Part shown: piece after piece, positions 1 to 9,098 of the stretch
Position numbering within the stretch: the first letter of the stretch is position 1
Layout of the letters: every line of letters starts with the position of its first letter
Assembly (NCBI RefSeq): GCF_011762185.1
Contig: NZ_JAASQJ010000001.1
Location: forward strand, 1,612,001-1,676,000
DNA from: Dyadobacter arcticus
Lineage (GTDB): Bacteria; Bacteroidota; Bacteroidia; Cytophagales; Spirosomataceae
Length of the DNA stretch: 64,000 bases
Reading direction: 5' to 3'
The notes under the pieces: model-generated
Told to the model about the DNA's origin: nothing
What the model saw: the letters and a program-made list of their open reading frames with translations, nothing else
The model's database searches: none
Made by a program: the position numbers and the translations under genes

Positions 1-2186
1 ACGAGCTACTGGACACGGGTATTTTCGACGAAAACCGGTATTTCGACGTGTTTACCGAATACGGCAAAGCCTCCGACTGTGACATCCTGATTCGCGTTAC
101 GGCCCATAATCGCGGCCTCGACGCAGCTCCATTATACTTGTTGCCCACGCTCTGGTTTCGAAACGGCTGGTCATTTGGGCGGCTCGACAGAAAGCCCCGC
201 ATCCGGCGCGGCACAGATGGCCAAGATTTCGGTAGCGTAACCACCGAGCATCCCGAACAAGGCGATTATACACTTTACTTCGAGACACCAGACAGGGTGC
301 TGTTTACCGAAAATGAGACCAATACGCAAGAGGTATTTGGGCGGTCCGATGGTTCGGAAGGAGAAGAGCAGCCATTCGCAAAAGATGCGTTCCATCGGAC
401 TGTTATTAGTGGAAATTTTGATGACGTAACCCAGCGAGCCGAAGGGTCGAAAGTAGCCCCGCTCTATCAGGTTACCATTCCTGCTGGTGAATCAATGACG
501 ATAAAGTTACGACTGATGCGGGGTACGAACAGTCAGCCGTTTGGTAGTGGGTTTGATAACCTTTTTGCTCAACGTATTGCCGAAGCCGAACAGTTTTATG
601 CCGACATTCAGTCGCCGGCAGCCGATGCTGAAACGAAACAGATTCAGCGACAGGCATTTGCGGGCTTGCTCTGGTCGAAGCAGTTTTATCATATCGATAT
701 GCCACAGTGGCTCGACGGCGATCCTGGCCAGCCAGCCCTTCCTGCCGAACGCAAAAACGGGCGCAATCACCAGTGGCGAACGCTCAATAACGAAGACATC
801 ATTTCGATGCCCGACAAATGGGAGTACCCCTGGTATGCAGCCTGGGATTTGGCCTTCCATTGCGTACCGCTGGCAAGACTTGATCCGCAATTCGCTAAAA
901 ATCAACTGATATTGTTTTTGCGCGAGTGGTACATGCATCCCAACGGCCAACTACCCGCCTACGAATGGGCTTTTGGCGATGTAAATCCGCCAGTTCATGC
1001 ATGGTCATGTCTGGCAGTTTACAAGCTCGATGCCGAACGGACAGGCGTTGGGGACGTCGATTTTCTGAAGCGCGTATTTCAGAAGCTGCTACTCAATTTT
1101 ACATGGTGGGTCAACCGCAAGGATGCGAAAGGTAACAACGTATTCGCAGGGGGATTTCTAGGACTGGACAACATCGGTGTATTTGACCGCAGCAACCAGA
1201 TCCCCGGTGGGGGACTACTCGAACAGGCCGACGGCACAAGCTGGATGGCCATGTACTGTCTGAATATGCTGGAAATGGCACTCGAAATCGCCAAAACTGA
1301 CTTAACGTACGAAGACGTAGCGACGAAGTTTTTTGAGCATTTTGTGTATATCGCCGAATCGCTGAACCGCATGGGCGAAGACTGGGACGGCTCCTGGGAC
1401 GAAAACGAAGGTTTCTTCTACGATATTCTGGAATTGCCAGGCGGGCAGTACATCCCACTAAAAATCAGGTCATTGGTGGGCCTATCGACGCTGTTTGCCG
1501 TGTTGAAGATCCCGAAAAGCATTTATGCCAAACTGCCCGATTTCACCAAACGAATGCGCTGGTTTCAACAGTACCAGAAGCAGGGTAAAATGTATGCAGT
1601 GGTGGATGACATTACCGAAAACGAAGATCTACTGCTATCGCTGATTCCGCCAGCTCGGTTGGAGCGACTGCTTCATGCCATGCTCGACGAACGGGAGTTC
1701 CTGGCTCCGGGTGGCATTCGGTCCATCTCAAAAATCCACGAACACGGTTACTCGGTTGATATTGCCGGGCAGGAATTTGGCCTTCGTTACGAACCCGGCG
1801 AATCGTCGAGCGGCCTTTTTGGCGGCAACTCCAACTGGAGAGGGCCCATCTGGATGCCAATGAATTACCTGCTGATTTGCGCCCTCCGCACTTACAACAG
1901 CTACTACGGCGATCAGGTAAAGGTTGAGTTTCCAACTGGATCGGGCCACCCCATCACACTGGGCGAAGCGGCTTCGATGCTGGCCCAACGATTAGTCGGA
2001 ATTTTTCAACCCGATGCCAATGGTCATCGGCCCGTCAATGGCCAGGAGAGCCGCTACGCTACCGATCCGCATTTCAAAGACCTCGTGTTATTCTACGAAT
2101 ATTTTCACGGCGATAATTCGCAAGGTGTGGGTGCCAGCCATCAAACCGGCTGGACAGGCGTAGTAGCGGATTTGATTGGTTCATAG
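1..2186 (+). CDS. MGH1/GH63-like glycoside hydrolase (glucosidase), 5' truncated by window edge
   Basis: The reading frame is open from base 3, so the first GTG at 48 is internal and the true start lies outside the window. About 728 residues remain of a family that usually has about 880. What is seen: a helical-barrel catalytic region with the run WYAAWDLAFH (near base 835) and NWRGPIWMPMNY (near base 1835), both typical of the GH63/YgjK/MGH1-like (alpha/alpha)6 clan in which a Trp-rich pocket holds the acid Asp. There is no signal peptide in the visible part. Family knowledge: such enzymes remove terminal glucose from alpha-glucans or hydrolyse glucosyl/mannosyl-glycerate. The debranching enzyme 26 bases downstream on the same strand suggests a glucan or osmolyte utilisation pair. 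The exact substrate cannot be read from the sequence. Confidence 0.85.
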   Translation, partial: ELLDTGIFDENRYFDVFTEYGKASDCDILIRVTAHNRGLDAAPLYLLPTLWFRNGWSFGRLDRKPRIRRGTDGQDFGSVTTEHPEQGDYTLYFETPDRVLFTENETNTQEVFGRSDGSEGEEQPFAKDAFHRTVISGNFDDVTQRAEGSKVAPLYQVTIPAGESMTIKLRLMRGTNSQPFGSGFDNLFAQRIAEAEQFYADIQSPAADAETKQIQRQAFAGLLWSKQFYHIDMPQWLDGDPGQPALPAERKNGRNHQWRTLNNEDIISMPDKWEYPWYAAWDLAFHCVPLARLDPQFAKNQLILFLREWYMHPNGQLPAYEWAFGDVNPPVHAWSCLAVYKLDAERTGVGDVDFLKRVFQKLLLNFTWWVNRKDAKGNNVFAGGFLGLDNIGVFDRSNQIPGGGLLEQADGTSWMAMYCLNMLEMALEIAKTDLTYEDVATKFFEHFVYIAESLNRMGEDWDGSWDENEGFFYDILELPGGQYIPLKIRSLVGLSTLFAVLKIPKSIYAKLPDFTKRMRWFQQYQKQGKMYAVVDDITENEDLLLSLIPPARLERLLHAMLDEREFLAPGGIRSISKIHEHGYSVDIAGQEFGLRYEPGESSSGLFGGNSNWRGPIWMPMNYLLICALRTYNSYYGDQVKVEFPTGSGHPITLGEAASMLAQRLVGIFQPDANGHRPVNGQESRYATDPHFKDLVLFYEYFHGDNSQGVGASHQTGWTGVVADLIGS

Positions 2187-2212
2187 CCTTTACACCAAAA
2201 ACCCCCTTGCTC

Positions 2213-4174
2213 ATGCAATCCTTCATAACCAGTACTTTTGATGACCTTGCCCAGCGCGAGTGGCTAATTACCAATGGACTGGGGGGCTACTCCAGCAGTA
2301 CATTATCGGGGGCTAATTCCCGGCGGTATCATGGGTTACTGGTTGCCGCCCAAAATCCGCCCACCGACCGGCAGGTGCTGGTCTCCAAAGTAGAAGAAAC
2401 GCTGTTGACAGAGCAGGGCGCAGTTGCTTTGTCGAGCAATCGCTATGGCGAATTTGTTCATCCGCAGGGCTGGCAGTATCTGGTTTCCTTCGAGCGGTTG
2501 CCATTGCCGACCTGGGTATATCAGGCAGGTGAGTATAGCATTGCCAAAACCGTGTTTATGGTACAAACAGCCAATACAACGATAGTGGTTTATCGTAACC
2601 TTGGCAAAAAAGCCGTTACGCTTCAGTTGATGCCCTTGTTCGTTCATCGCGATTACCATAGCCTGTTTCACCAGAGTGATTACGCTAATTTCTACATTGC
2701 TCAGACTATCCCCTATCTGAAAATCTATGCGCATTATGGTGCAGAGCCTCTGTATTGGGCGTTTTCATCAGGAGCATTTACCGAAAATCGGGCCTGGTAT
2801 AATCGGTTGACGTACCGGCAGGAACAAGAGCGCGGGCTGGATTTTATCGAAGATGCCTACGCAATTGGCCATTTAGAGACCTGCTTAGAGCCGGGCGAGG
2901 AGTGTTTTCTGACCTTTTCAACTGACGAGAAACTCCTGATCCCGGACCCCGCCGACCTACGAACCTCAGAAATCAAGCGAACCGAAGAGCTACGCAAAAG
3001 CCAGACTGACCCATTTATGAAGGATTTGGTCATTGCAGCCAATCAGTTCATCGTACGGCGACAATCCACCGGAACGCCGACTGCGCCAAGTGAGACGATT
3101 ATTGCGGGCTATCACTGGTTTACCGATTGGGGGCGCGACACCATGATCGCGCTACGTGGTCTGTGTATTTCGCTGGGCCATCAGCAAACGACGCAACGGA
3201 TTCTTGCAACTTTTTTTCGGTACCTGGACGACGGTATGCTGCCCAATCGATTCCCCGATAACCGCCACGACCCGATCGAATACAATACAATCGACGCGAC
3301 CCTCTGGCTGTTTGTCGCACTCTATGAATACCATCAACGGTTCAATGATCTGGCGTTTGTCGAACAGCATTTCGAGAAGTTGATAACCATTCTGGACGCG
3401 CACAAAGGCGGCACTCGCTACGGTATCCACGTTACCGATGAAGGACTGCTTTACGGTGGCAAAGGCACCGCTCAACTGACGTGGATGGATGCCCGTGTGG
3501 GCGATTATGTTGTAACGCCCCGCCACGGTTGTCCGGTCGAGATCAATGCCCTTTGGTATAACGCCCTGAAAATCACGATTTATTTCGCGAAACAACTAGG
3601 TCGTAAACCCGATTTATATGCCCTCATGCTCCGGCGGTTTGAGGAGAGTTTCCGGCCTGCCTTCTGGAACGAAAAAGGGTACCTGAACGACGTAGTGATT
3701 CCCGGTGGATCGCCAGACAGCAGCATTCGACCCAATCAGATTTACGCGCTCAGTTTGCCATTCCCGTTACTGAATAAAGCCGACCAACAGCAAATTCTGG
3801 CAACGGTTGATGAGCATCTATACACGCCATACGGCCTTCGTACAATTGCCCCGAGCGATCCAGCCTTCGCGGCTGTATATGGCGGAGATCAGTGGCTGCG
3901 GGATACGGCTTACCACCAGGGAACGGTCTGGCCGTTTTTGCTGGGCGATTACTGGCCTGCGTATTTCCGCGTTCATGGCGACTCGGCAAAAACCCGGAAA
4001 CGGATGTATACCGACTTGGCTACGCTCAAACAGCATTTTTACGAGCACGACTGCCTATTCGGTATCTCCGAGATTTTCGACGGCTTACACCCGAAACAAG
4101 GTCGGGGAACCGCAAATCAAGCCTGGTCGGTCGGGGCCATTATCAAACTGCTAGCAGATTATCCGGCGCAGTAA
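2213..4174 (+). CDS. Amylo-alpha-1,6-glucosidase / glycogen debranching enzyme
   Basis: A protein of 653 residues. The N-terminal domain (about residues 1-260) carries the family opening REWLITNGLGGYSSST and the SRRYHGLL motif of bacterial and archaeal debranching enzymes. The C-terminal GDE_C (GH133-like) barrel has YHWFTDWGRDTM (about 300-312) and PRHGCPVEINALWYNAL (about 436-452), which contain the expected catalytic Asp and Glu. The ATG at 2213 is chosen over an in-frame TTG at 2207 because homologues start with a short MxSF-like end. It is cytoplasmic (no signal peptide) and would hydrolyse alpha-1,6 branch points of glycogen. It is probably co-transcribed with the upstream glucosidase. 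Confidence 0.93.
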   Translation: MQSFITSTFDDLAQREWLITNGLGGYSSSTLSGANSRRYHGLLVAAQNPPTDRQVLVSKVEETLLTEQGAVALSSNRYGEFVHPQGWQYLVSFERLPLPTWVYQAGEYSIAKTVFMVQTANTTIVVYRNLGKKAVTLQLMPLFVHRDYHSLFHQSDYANFYIAQTIPYLKIYAHYGAEPLYWAFSSGAFTENRAWYNRLTYRQEQERGLDFIEDAYAIGHLETCLEPGEECFLTFSTDEKLLIPDPADLRTSEIKRTEELRKSQTDPFMKDLVIAANQFIVRRQSTGTPTAPSETIIAGYHWFTDWGRDTMIALRGLCISLGHQQTTQRILATFFRYLDDGMLPNRFPDNRHDPIEYNTIDATLWLFVALYEYHQRFNDLAFVEQHFEKLITILDAHKGGTRYGIHVTDEGLLYGGKGTAQLTWMDARVGDYVVTPRHGCPVEINALWYNALKITIYFAKQLGRKPDLYALMLRRFEESFRPAFWNEKGYLNDVVIPGGSPDSSIRPNQIYALSLPFPLLNKADQQQILATVDEHLYTPYGLRTIAPSDPAFAAVYGGDQWLRDTAYHQGTVWPFLLGDYWPAYFRVHGDSAKTRKRMYTDLATLKQHFYEHDCLFGISEIFDGLHPKQGRGTANQAWSVGAIIKLLADYPAQ

Positions 4175-4294
4175 ATGAATAGCACTATGCTCGAAACATT
4201 TCGCAAAAACTGGTCGCTGTGGCAACTCTCGTCAACTGAGCACAGATGATACCCCAACCAAACAACCTGTTAGTTAACTATTAATCAAAATCTT

Positions 4295-4978
4295 ATGAAA
4301 ACAATTCTCGTTACCGGCGCTTCGGGCAATCTCGGCAAAGACGTTGTTGAACACCTTCATCAGCAGGGATACCACGTACTGGCTACATTTAGCTCCGACC
4401 GCGACATCAAGCTTTTTAACCATCTGCCGAACGTTTGGTCGTTTGTGGTGAATGTGTTGGATGAAACCAGTGTAACGGTTTTTATGGCTGATATTGCCCA
4501 TACAGATTTGCGGGCGGCTGTGTTGCTTGTCGGCTCGTTTGCGATAGGGACGATGCAGAAAACCGATACTCAGTTGTTGCAAAAAATGATTGACCTTAAT
4601 TTTATGTCGGCCTTCAATCTGGTCAAGCCGCTAATGACTCGATTCGAGCAGCAGGGCGATGGACAATTTATTTTGATTGGTGCGCGACCCACGTTGAACG
4701 CCACCGAAGGCAGGGGCGTATTTGCCTATGCCCTCAGCAAGGCACTAATTTTTGAACTTGCCAAACTCATCAATGCCGAAGGCAAGTCGCACCACACTAC
4801 GGCAACGGTGGTTGTCCCAAGTACGATTGATACGCCTGCTAACCGGTCGGCCATGCCCGATGCGAACCCGGAGCATTGGGTGCCGACCGAAAAAATAGCG
4901 GATTTAATTTCGTTTTTAGTGAGCGATACGGGCCGCATGACCCGCGAAACCGTCGTAAAACTCTATAACCGGGCCTAA
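4295..4978 (+). CDS. SDR-family NAD(P)-dependent oxidoreductase
   Basis: A protein of 227 residues with a Rossmann fold. The dinucleotide motif TGASGNLG is at residues 7-14 and the catalytic YALSK (Tyr145, Lys149) is present. The usual catalytic Ser on the strand before the active loop is not obvious: the segment reads FILIGARPTL, with Gly129-Ala130 where Ser-Ser is common. The enzyme may therefore be weak, atypical or a binding protein. The C-terminus follows the classical SDR pattern (SDTGRMTRET). A 120-base gap separates it from the debranching gene, and the next small gene starts 3 bases after its stop, so it may head the following membrane cluster. The substrate is unknown. Confidence 0.85.
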   Translation: MKTILVTGASGNLGKDVVEHLHQQGYHVLATFSSDRDIKLFNHLPNVWSFVVNVLDETSVTVFMADIAHTDLRAAVLLVGSFAIGTMQKTDTQLLQKMIDLNFMSAFNLVKPLMTRFEQQGDGQFILIGARPTLNATEGRGVFAYALSKALIFELAKLINAEGKSHHTTATVVVPSTIDTPANRSAMPDANPEHWVPTEKIADLISFLVSDTGRMTRETVVKLYNRA

Positions 4979-4981
4979 CTG

Positions 4982-5215
4982 ATGATTGATACTTTGATCA
5001 AAATGTTTTACGGCTACTGGCTCCTGGGAGCCGTGTTTGGACTGTACTTCGTGGGCTGGGGAGCCGCCCGACTTGACGAAGAAGCGAAAACGATGACCCC
5101 GGCTGTTCGGCTATTGCTGCTACCCGGTTCGATAACGCTCTGGCCTTTACTCGTGTGGAAGTTAGTGCAACCTCATTCTCCATCCCGAACTGATTCTAAA
5201 CCTTTATTGCCATGA
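4982..5215 (+). CDS. Small membrane protein of the Rieske/ferric-reductase cluster
   Basis: A protein of 77 residues with two hydrophobic segments (about 10-28 and 42-60) joined by a charged loop, so probably a small inner-membrane protein. It starts 3 bases after the SDR stop and its stop overlaps the next start as ATGA (5212-5215), which is good evidence for translational coupling. I do not recognise a named family. Position next to the ferric-reductase-like/Rieske gene suggests an accessory role in the same membrane redox complex (inference). Confidence 0.7.
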   Translation: MIDTLIKMFYGYWLLGAVFGLYFVGWGAARLDEEAKTMTPAVRLLLLPGSITLWPLLVWKLVQPHSPSRTDSKPLLP

Positions 5216-5634
5216 CCCCAACACTTCGCCAGACACACCGCGTCGCCTGGCTATTACTCGCCATAATCCTGCCAATGGGTTTCGTAGCGGCACTACAGTT
5301 GAAACCCGACTCAATCGTATGGGAACAACCGATTAGCCTGCCTTTGGCGGCTCCGCTTCCTGTGCTGGTGAAGTCGGTTGAAAATACTGGCTTGCAGGCC
5401 AATCTGCGCCGGGAAGGACAATCGACCGATCGGCAACTCGAAATCATTGTTCGACAATCACTGGAAGTCCCTTCAGTGGTCGTTCGGGTTGTTAGTAGAA
5501 CAAACGAGCTGGCAATTGGTACGCTTGATGTTGCAGGCGTATACCACTTTATGTTACCTGATTCGACCGATCACCCAACTATAATCCTTGTGGATGAGGT
5601 GAACCATGTTGTTCTTCAAACCATTCATTTTTAA
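5212..5634 (+). CDS. Membrane-anchored periplasmic protein of unknown function
   Basis: A protein of 140 residues beginning with a hydrophobic anchor or signal (about 10-28: VAWLLLAIILPMGFVAAL). A beta-rich domain of about 110 residues follows, with no cysteine and no recognised motif. It overlaps the preceding gene by ATGA and ends 6 bases before the ferric-reductase-like gene, so it is clearly part of the same operon. The domain probably faces the periplasm. A partner or maturation role for the Rieske protein is only an inference. Confidence 0.7.
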   Translation: MTPTLRQTHRVAWLLLAIILPMGFVAALQLKPDSIVWEQPISLPLAAPLPVLVKSVENTGLQANLRREGQSTDRQLEIIVRQSLEVPSVVVRVVSRTNELAIGTLDVAGVYHFMLPDSTDHPTIILVDEVNHVVLQTIHF

Positions 5635-5640
5635 ACAATT

Positions 5641-6672
5641 ATGGCGCTGCACTACCAAGCTGTTTCCTGGAATCGCCAGAAAACTCTGTACGACTGGGCT
5701 ATTGCGGGTTTCGTAGGCCTTTATCTACTCATTTTCTGCGGCTTACAGGCAATCCTATTCCCCGACGTTACTGCCGAAACGGTCATCATTCGAGCGACGA
5801 GTACGCTGGCCTTTCTGATGCTACACGTCATCCTGATGATCGGGCCACTCTGTCGGCTCAATCCGCGATTTCTGCCTCTGCTCTATAACCGTCGGCATTT
5901 GGGCGTATCTATGTTTTTGATATCGGCGGTGCATAGCGTGTTCAGCCTCCTTCAGTTTCATTCGCGGGGGAACGTTGGCATGCTAAAGTCGCTGTTCACA
6001 TCGGAACCCGATTATCGTCACTTCTCTCAATTTCCGTTTCAGACACTGGGCTTTTTTGCCCTGCTCATTCTGCTGGTGATGGCGGCTACGAGCCACGATT
6101 TCTGGCTAAAAAACCTGACACCCCGTCTCTGGAAAACGCTGCATATGGGCGTCTATGTGGTTTACGGCCTTATTGTCATGCATGTACTTTTGGGTGTGTT
6201 ACAACAGGAAACCTCATCACTGTATGTTATTCTACTTGCGTGTGGCGTAGTGACGATAGTAGGCTTGCATCTGGCAGCCGCGTTTGTCAGCCATCAACCC
6301 AATCAACCTGCACCAAAAACCGGAACTGATGGCTTTGTGTCGGTTTGTGACGTAAATGATATCCATGAAAATCGGGCCAAAACAATGCTGATTAACGGCC
6401 AGAACATTGCCATTTTTCGATACGATGGCAAGGTGTCGGCGGTGAACAATCAGTGTAGGCACCAGAACGGCCCATTGGGTGAAGGGAAAATCATTGATGG
6501 CTGTATCACCTGCCCGTGGCATGGCTATCAGTATCAACCGCAAAATGGACAGTCGCCCCCGCCATTTACCGAAAAAGTAGAGACCTATGCGGTGAAATGT
6601 ATTGGCACAACCATTTGGGTTAATCCAACGCCCAGTCTCCCCGGAACACCCCAGACAACTGCGTTTTTTTAA
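5641..6672 (+). CDS. Fused ferric-reductase-like membrane domain plus Rieske [2Fe-2S] domain
   Basis: A protein of 343 residues. About residues 18-215 form a six-helix membrane domain like PF01794 (ferric reductase/YedZ type), with candidate haem-ligand histidines H98, H168 and H181. The C-terminal part (about 228-335) is a Rieske domain with the cluster motifs C272-x-H274 and C291-P-W-H294. The fusion would pass electrons between membrane haem and a [2Fe-2S] centre. It lies in a tight operon with two small membrane proteins upstream and a cysteine-containing membrane protein downstream. The electron donor and acceptor are not shown by the sequence. There is no flavin/NAD-binding domain as in true ferric reductases. 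Confidence 0.88.
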   Translation: MALHYQAVSWNRQKTLYDWAIAGFVGLYLLIFCGLQAILFPDVTAETVIIRATSTLAFLMLHVILMIGPLCRLNPRFLPLLYNRRHLGVSMFLISAVHSVFSLLQFHSRGNVGMLKSLFTSEPDYRHFSQFPFQTLGFFALLILLVMAATSHDFWLKNLTPRLWKTLHMGVYVVYGLIVMHVLLGVLQQETSSLYVILLACGVVTIVGLHLAAAFVSHQPNQPAPKTGTDGFVSVCDVNDIHENRAKTMLINGQNIAIFRYDGKVSAVNNQCRHQNGPLGEGKIIDGCITCPWHGYQYQPQNGQSPPPFTEKVETYAVKCIGTTIWVNPTPSLPGTPQTTAFF

Positions 6673-6709
6673 TGGATAAGACAGTCAGATCATTCGCTCT
6701 TTAGTTTAG

Positions 6710-7576
6710 ATGAAAACAGAAATTGATTTTTATATCGGCTGGCAAGCCAAAGCCCCACTCCCGTTCCGAAGAGCGGTTCGACGAGCCATAATTACGATGG
6801 CTGTGACTGTGCCTATACTGGCAGGGTTGCTCGTATGGAAACAACGCGGCTTTTCGGGGGGCGTATTCGAGTACGGCAAATTGACTATTCTCGAAGGTGA
6901 GTTGATCCGGACACCGGTACCATTTCTTCGAATTCCGGTTAAGCAGACCGTTGGAAATGTCCCTCTTTTCGAGCGAATACTGCTCATTGGCTACAACAAA
7001 CGCGGGGCTGATTCAACCCTGAATCAATGGGAAGCAAAACGTGGCACATTGGCAAATAAAACGCTGACTGTACGAGGAACGCTTATTTACCACGACGGCA
7101 AAGCAGCGCTCGAATTGACTGAAGAAAACGACGCGTTGCTACGTGTGTCAGCCTTAAAAGAATCTGATGTACCAACGCATAATATGGCCCGATTTCAGCT
7201 CTCGCCCTCGGCAAGCCCAGTCAATCTTGGCATGGTAACACTTTCTGGCGAAATTACTGACCCGAAATGTATGCTTGGCGTGATGAAACCGGGTGAGGGT
7301 CGGCCGCACCGTTCATGTGCGGTACGCTGCATTGCAGGTGGAATACCACCACTGTTGTCTGTACGTAATGGTACGGATCATGCTAACTATTACCTCATTG
7401 TCGAACCAGACGGCCAACCCCTCAACGCGAGTATTTTGAAGGATGTAGGCCGACCAGTTCAGCTATCTGGTCGGCTCGAAAAGGCCGATAACTGGCTAAT
7501 TCTTTACACCGATTCGGTACGCGCCCTGGCAAAAACCAAGCTTGATGAAGGGTCGCAAATTGCGATGTGTAGGTAA
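6710..7576 (+). CDS. Membrane protein with conserved DPKC...HRSCAxRC motif
   Basis: A protein of 288 residues with one N-terminal membrane segment (about 27-46) and two consecutive beta-rich, OB-like regions (about 55-150 and 175-280). The second contains the distinctive GEITDPKCMLGVMKPG followed by HRSCAVRCIAGGIPP, in which three cysteines and a histidine could bind metal or form disulfides. I have the impression that this motif recurs in proteins next to Rieske/ferric-reductase genes, but I cannot name the family. The gene starts 37 bases after the Rieske fusion and is its likely partner. The first sequence after its stop is a transposon relic, so anything further downstream in the ancestral operon is lost. 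Confidence 0.75.
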   Translation: MKTEIDFYIGWQAKAPLPFRRAVRRAIITMAVTVPILAGLLVWKQRGFSGGVFEYGKLTILEGELIRTPVPFLRIPVKQTVGNVPLFERILLIGYNKRGADSTLNQWEAKRGTLANKTLTVRGTLIYHDGKAALELTEENDALLRVSALKESDVPTHNMARFQLSPSASPVNLGMVTLSGEITDPKCMLGVMKPGEGRPHRSCAVRCIAGGIPPLLSVRNGTDHANYYLIVEPDGQPLNASILKDVGRPVQLSGRLEKADNWLILYTDSVRALAKTKLDEGSQIAMCR

Positions 7577-7584
7577 TTTTTACA

Positions 7585-8929
7585 GGATTATTTGATTACG
7601 TTAATGCGGAAATCAAAACAAATTCTTCTGTTTATTTTGATAAAGATGGACGGTGGCATTTACACCGTTACCAGGCAAAGGAGAAAAAGGAAGTTAGCCA
7701 GATTACTTTAGGTCCACAACGAAAAGTAATTTCGGTCCTGGAAGTTCTCCGCCAGGTCAATGAGCTTACAGGTTTCTTATCAGCTGTCCAGTATAAAGAC
7801 ATTACTGTCGATTCGCTTGAATCGGTAGTTACTCATTATTTCTCACCGGAATTGACACTGTAAGCCAATGCCTTGATTTTGAAACAAAGCAATCAGTTGC
7901 CCATCATTGACTTGTTCCGTTACCAATCCGAATTTATTCAAGCCGAAGCGACGGGCAAAAATTTGATGTCTCCGTTTCTTCACTGAGGGCTTCTGCTTCT
8001 TTTAAAATTTTGCGGGGCGGCCCGTGCGGAGATGGAAAGGGGATTACAATCTATTCCCATCTGGACGAAGCCGCCGGGCCGCCGGTGCGGGCAACTTATA
8101 TATTCGACGGTTTTCAGTGCCGAAGAACGGGAAGCGCCATACGTGCTTGATGCTTTGGCACATGACGAAATAATTATTGATGATGCGCACTCCACCGACA
8201 CACGGGTTTATCGAAGCAATCGGTAGTATAATTGGCCTTTGGGGAATATATCCCGTCCCAGATAGGCAACCATCCATAAATTACAGCTTTATTCTATTGA
8301 TGCAATATCCAATTTTAAAGAACTCAGTTATCAGGTACTGCCAAACCAGAAAGTAGATTATGAACTGATTATTGAGTACTGGGACGATATTTTGAGGCTG
8401 GTTACAACGATTAAACTTGGCTATGAAAAAGCGTCCGTTTTGCTGAGACGATTAAATCGCACCGGCGACCCGGTCCTATTCCCGCCAGAATCCCTTGTAC
8501 AAAGCGCTGAAAGAATTGGGTAAAATCTACAGAACCATTTATATACTACGGTACATCAGTGAGGAAGACCTTCGTAAATCTGTTGAGTCGGTGTTATCCA
8601 AAGTAGAGAACGCGAATCATTTTGCCAAAGCAGTGATGGTTGGAAACCCACAGGAGTTTAACTGGAGTACGCATTATGATCAGCCTACTGCAGAAGGATG
8701 TAAACGACTGATCATCAATGCGATTAACTATCGTAATTTACTATTGCTCTCTCAACAAATATGTAATTGTAAAACAGCCGAACAAAAGGAAGAATTAATA
8801 AAGGTAATTTCCCGGACATCTACACATACCTGGCATCATATTAATTTACATCGTGAATTTGATTTCAGCGAGCTACAAACCACACGTGCATTTGACATGG
8901 AAGCAATTTTGAATCTTTTTACGGGCTGA
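7585..8929 (+). pseudogene. Decayed Tn3-family transposase (tnpA relic)
   Basis: Pieces of a Tn3-type transposase can be read in shifting frames in the correct order. They are GRWHLHRYQ...VLEVLRQVNELTGF (7585-7863), DGQKFDVSVSSLRASASFK (about 7950-8010), TVFSAEEREAPYVLDAL followed by DDAHSTDT, which holds a catalytic Asp (8100-8215), LYSIDAISNFKELSYQVLP (about 8270-8520), and the C-terminal ELGKIYRTIYILRYI...HINLHREFDF (8495-8929). Several frameshifts and stops and loss of the N-terminal half make it non-functional. Its left edge directly follows the 6710-7576 gene, so a deletion has removed that end. No clear terminal inverted repeat was found at the right end. It marks the junction between two compositionally different chromosome segments. 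Confidence 0.88.
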
Positions 8930-9098
8930 GAATTGGTTATTTGCCAACAACTCTACATCAAAGTGATTTTACGCGAGTCGCGGGGAAAATTGTACGTTTG
9001 AGCAATTGAGACCAACTTTTTAAGGATAGGAGCAGGAAAGGGAAAATCACTGCACCCGATAATATTCTTTTGACCTTGCTGAATGCTGACGTTATGAT

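Noticed and set aside
8960..8990. Tn3 terminal inverted repeat at the right end of the relic.
   Set aside because: The nearby GCGGGG is in the wrong orientation for a right-hand Tn3 end, and no matching left repeat exists because that end is deleted.
8993..9000. TACGTTTG as a promoter (-7 box).
   Set aside because: It fits TAnnTTTG, but no gene follows on the plus strand (the next gene ends here from the other side), so it is probably chance.
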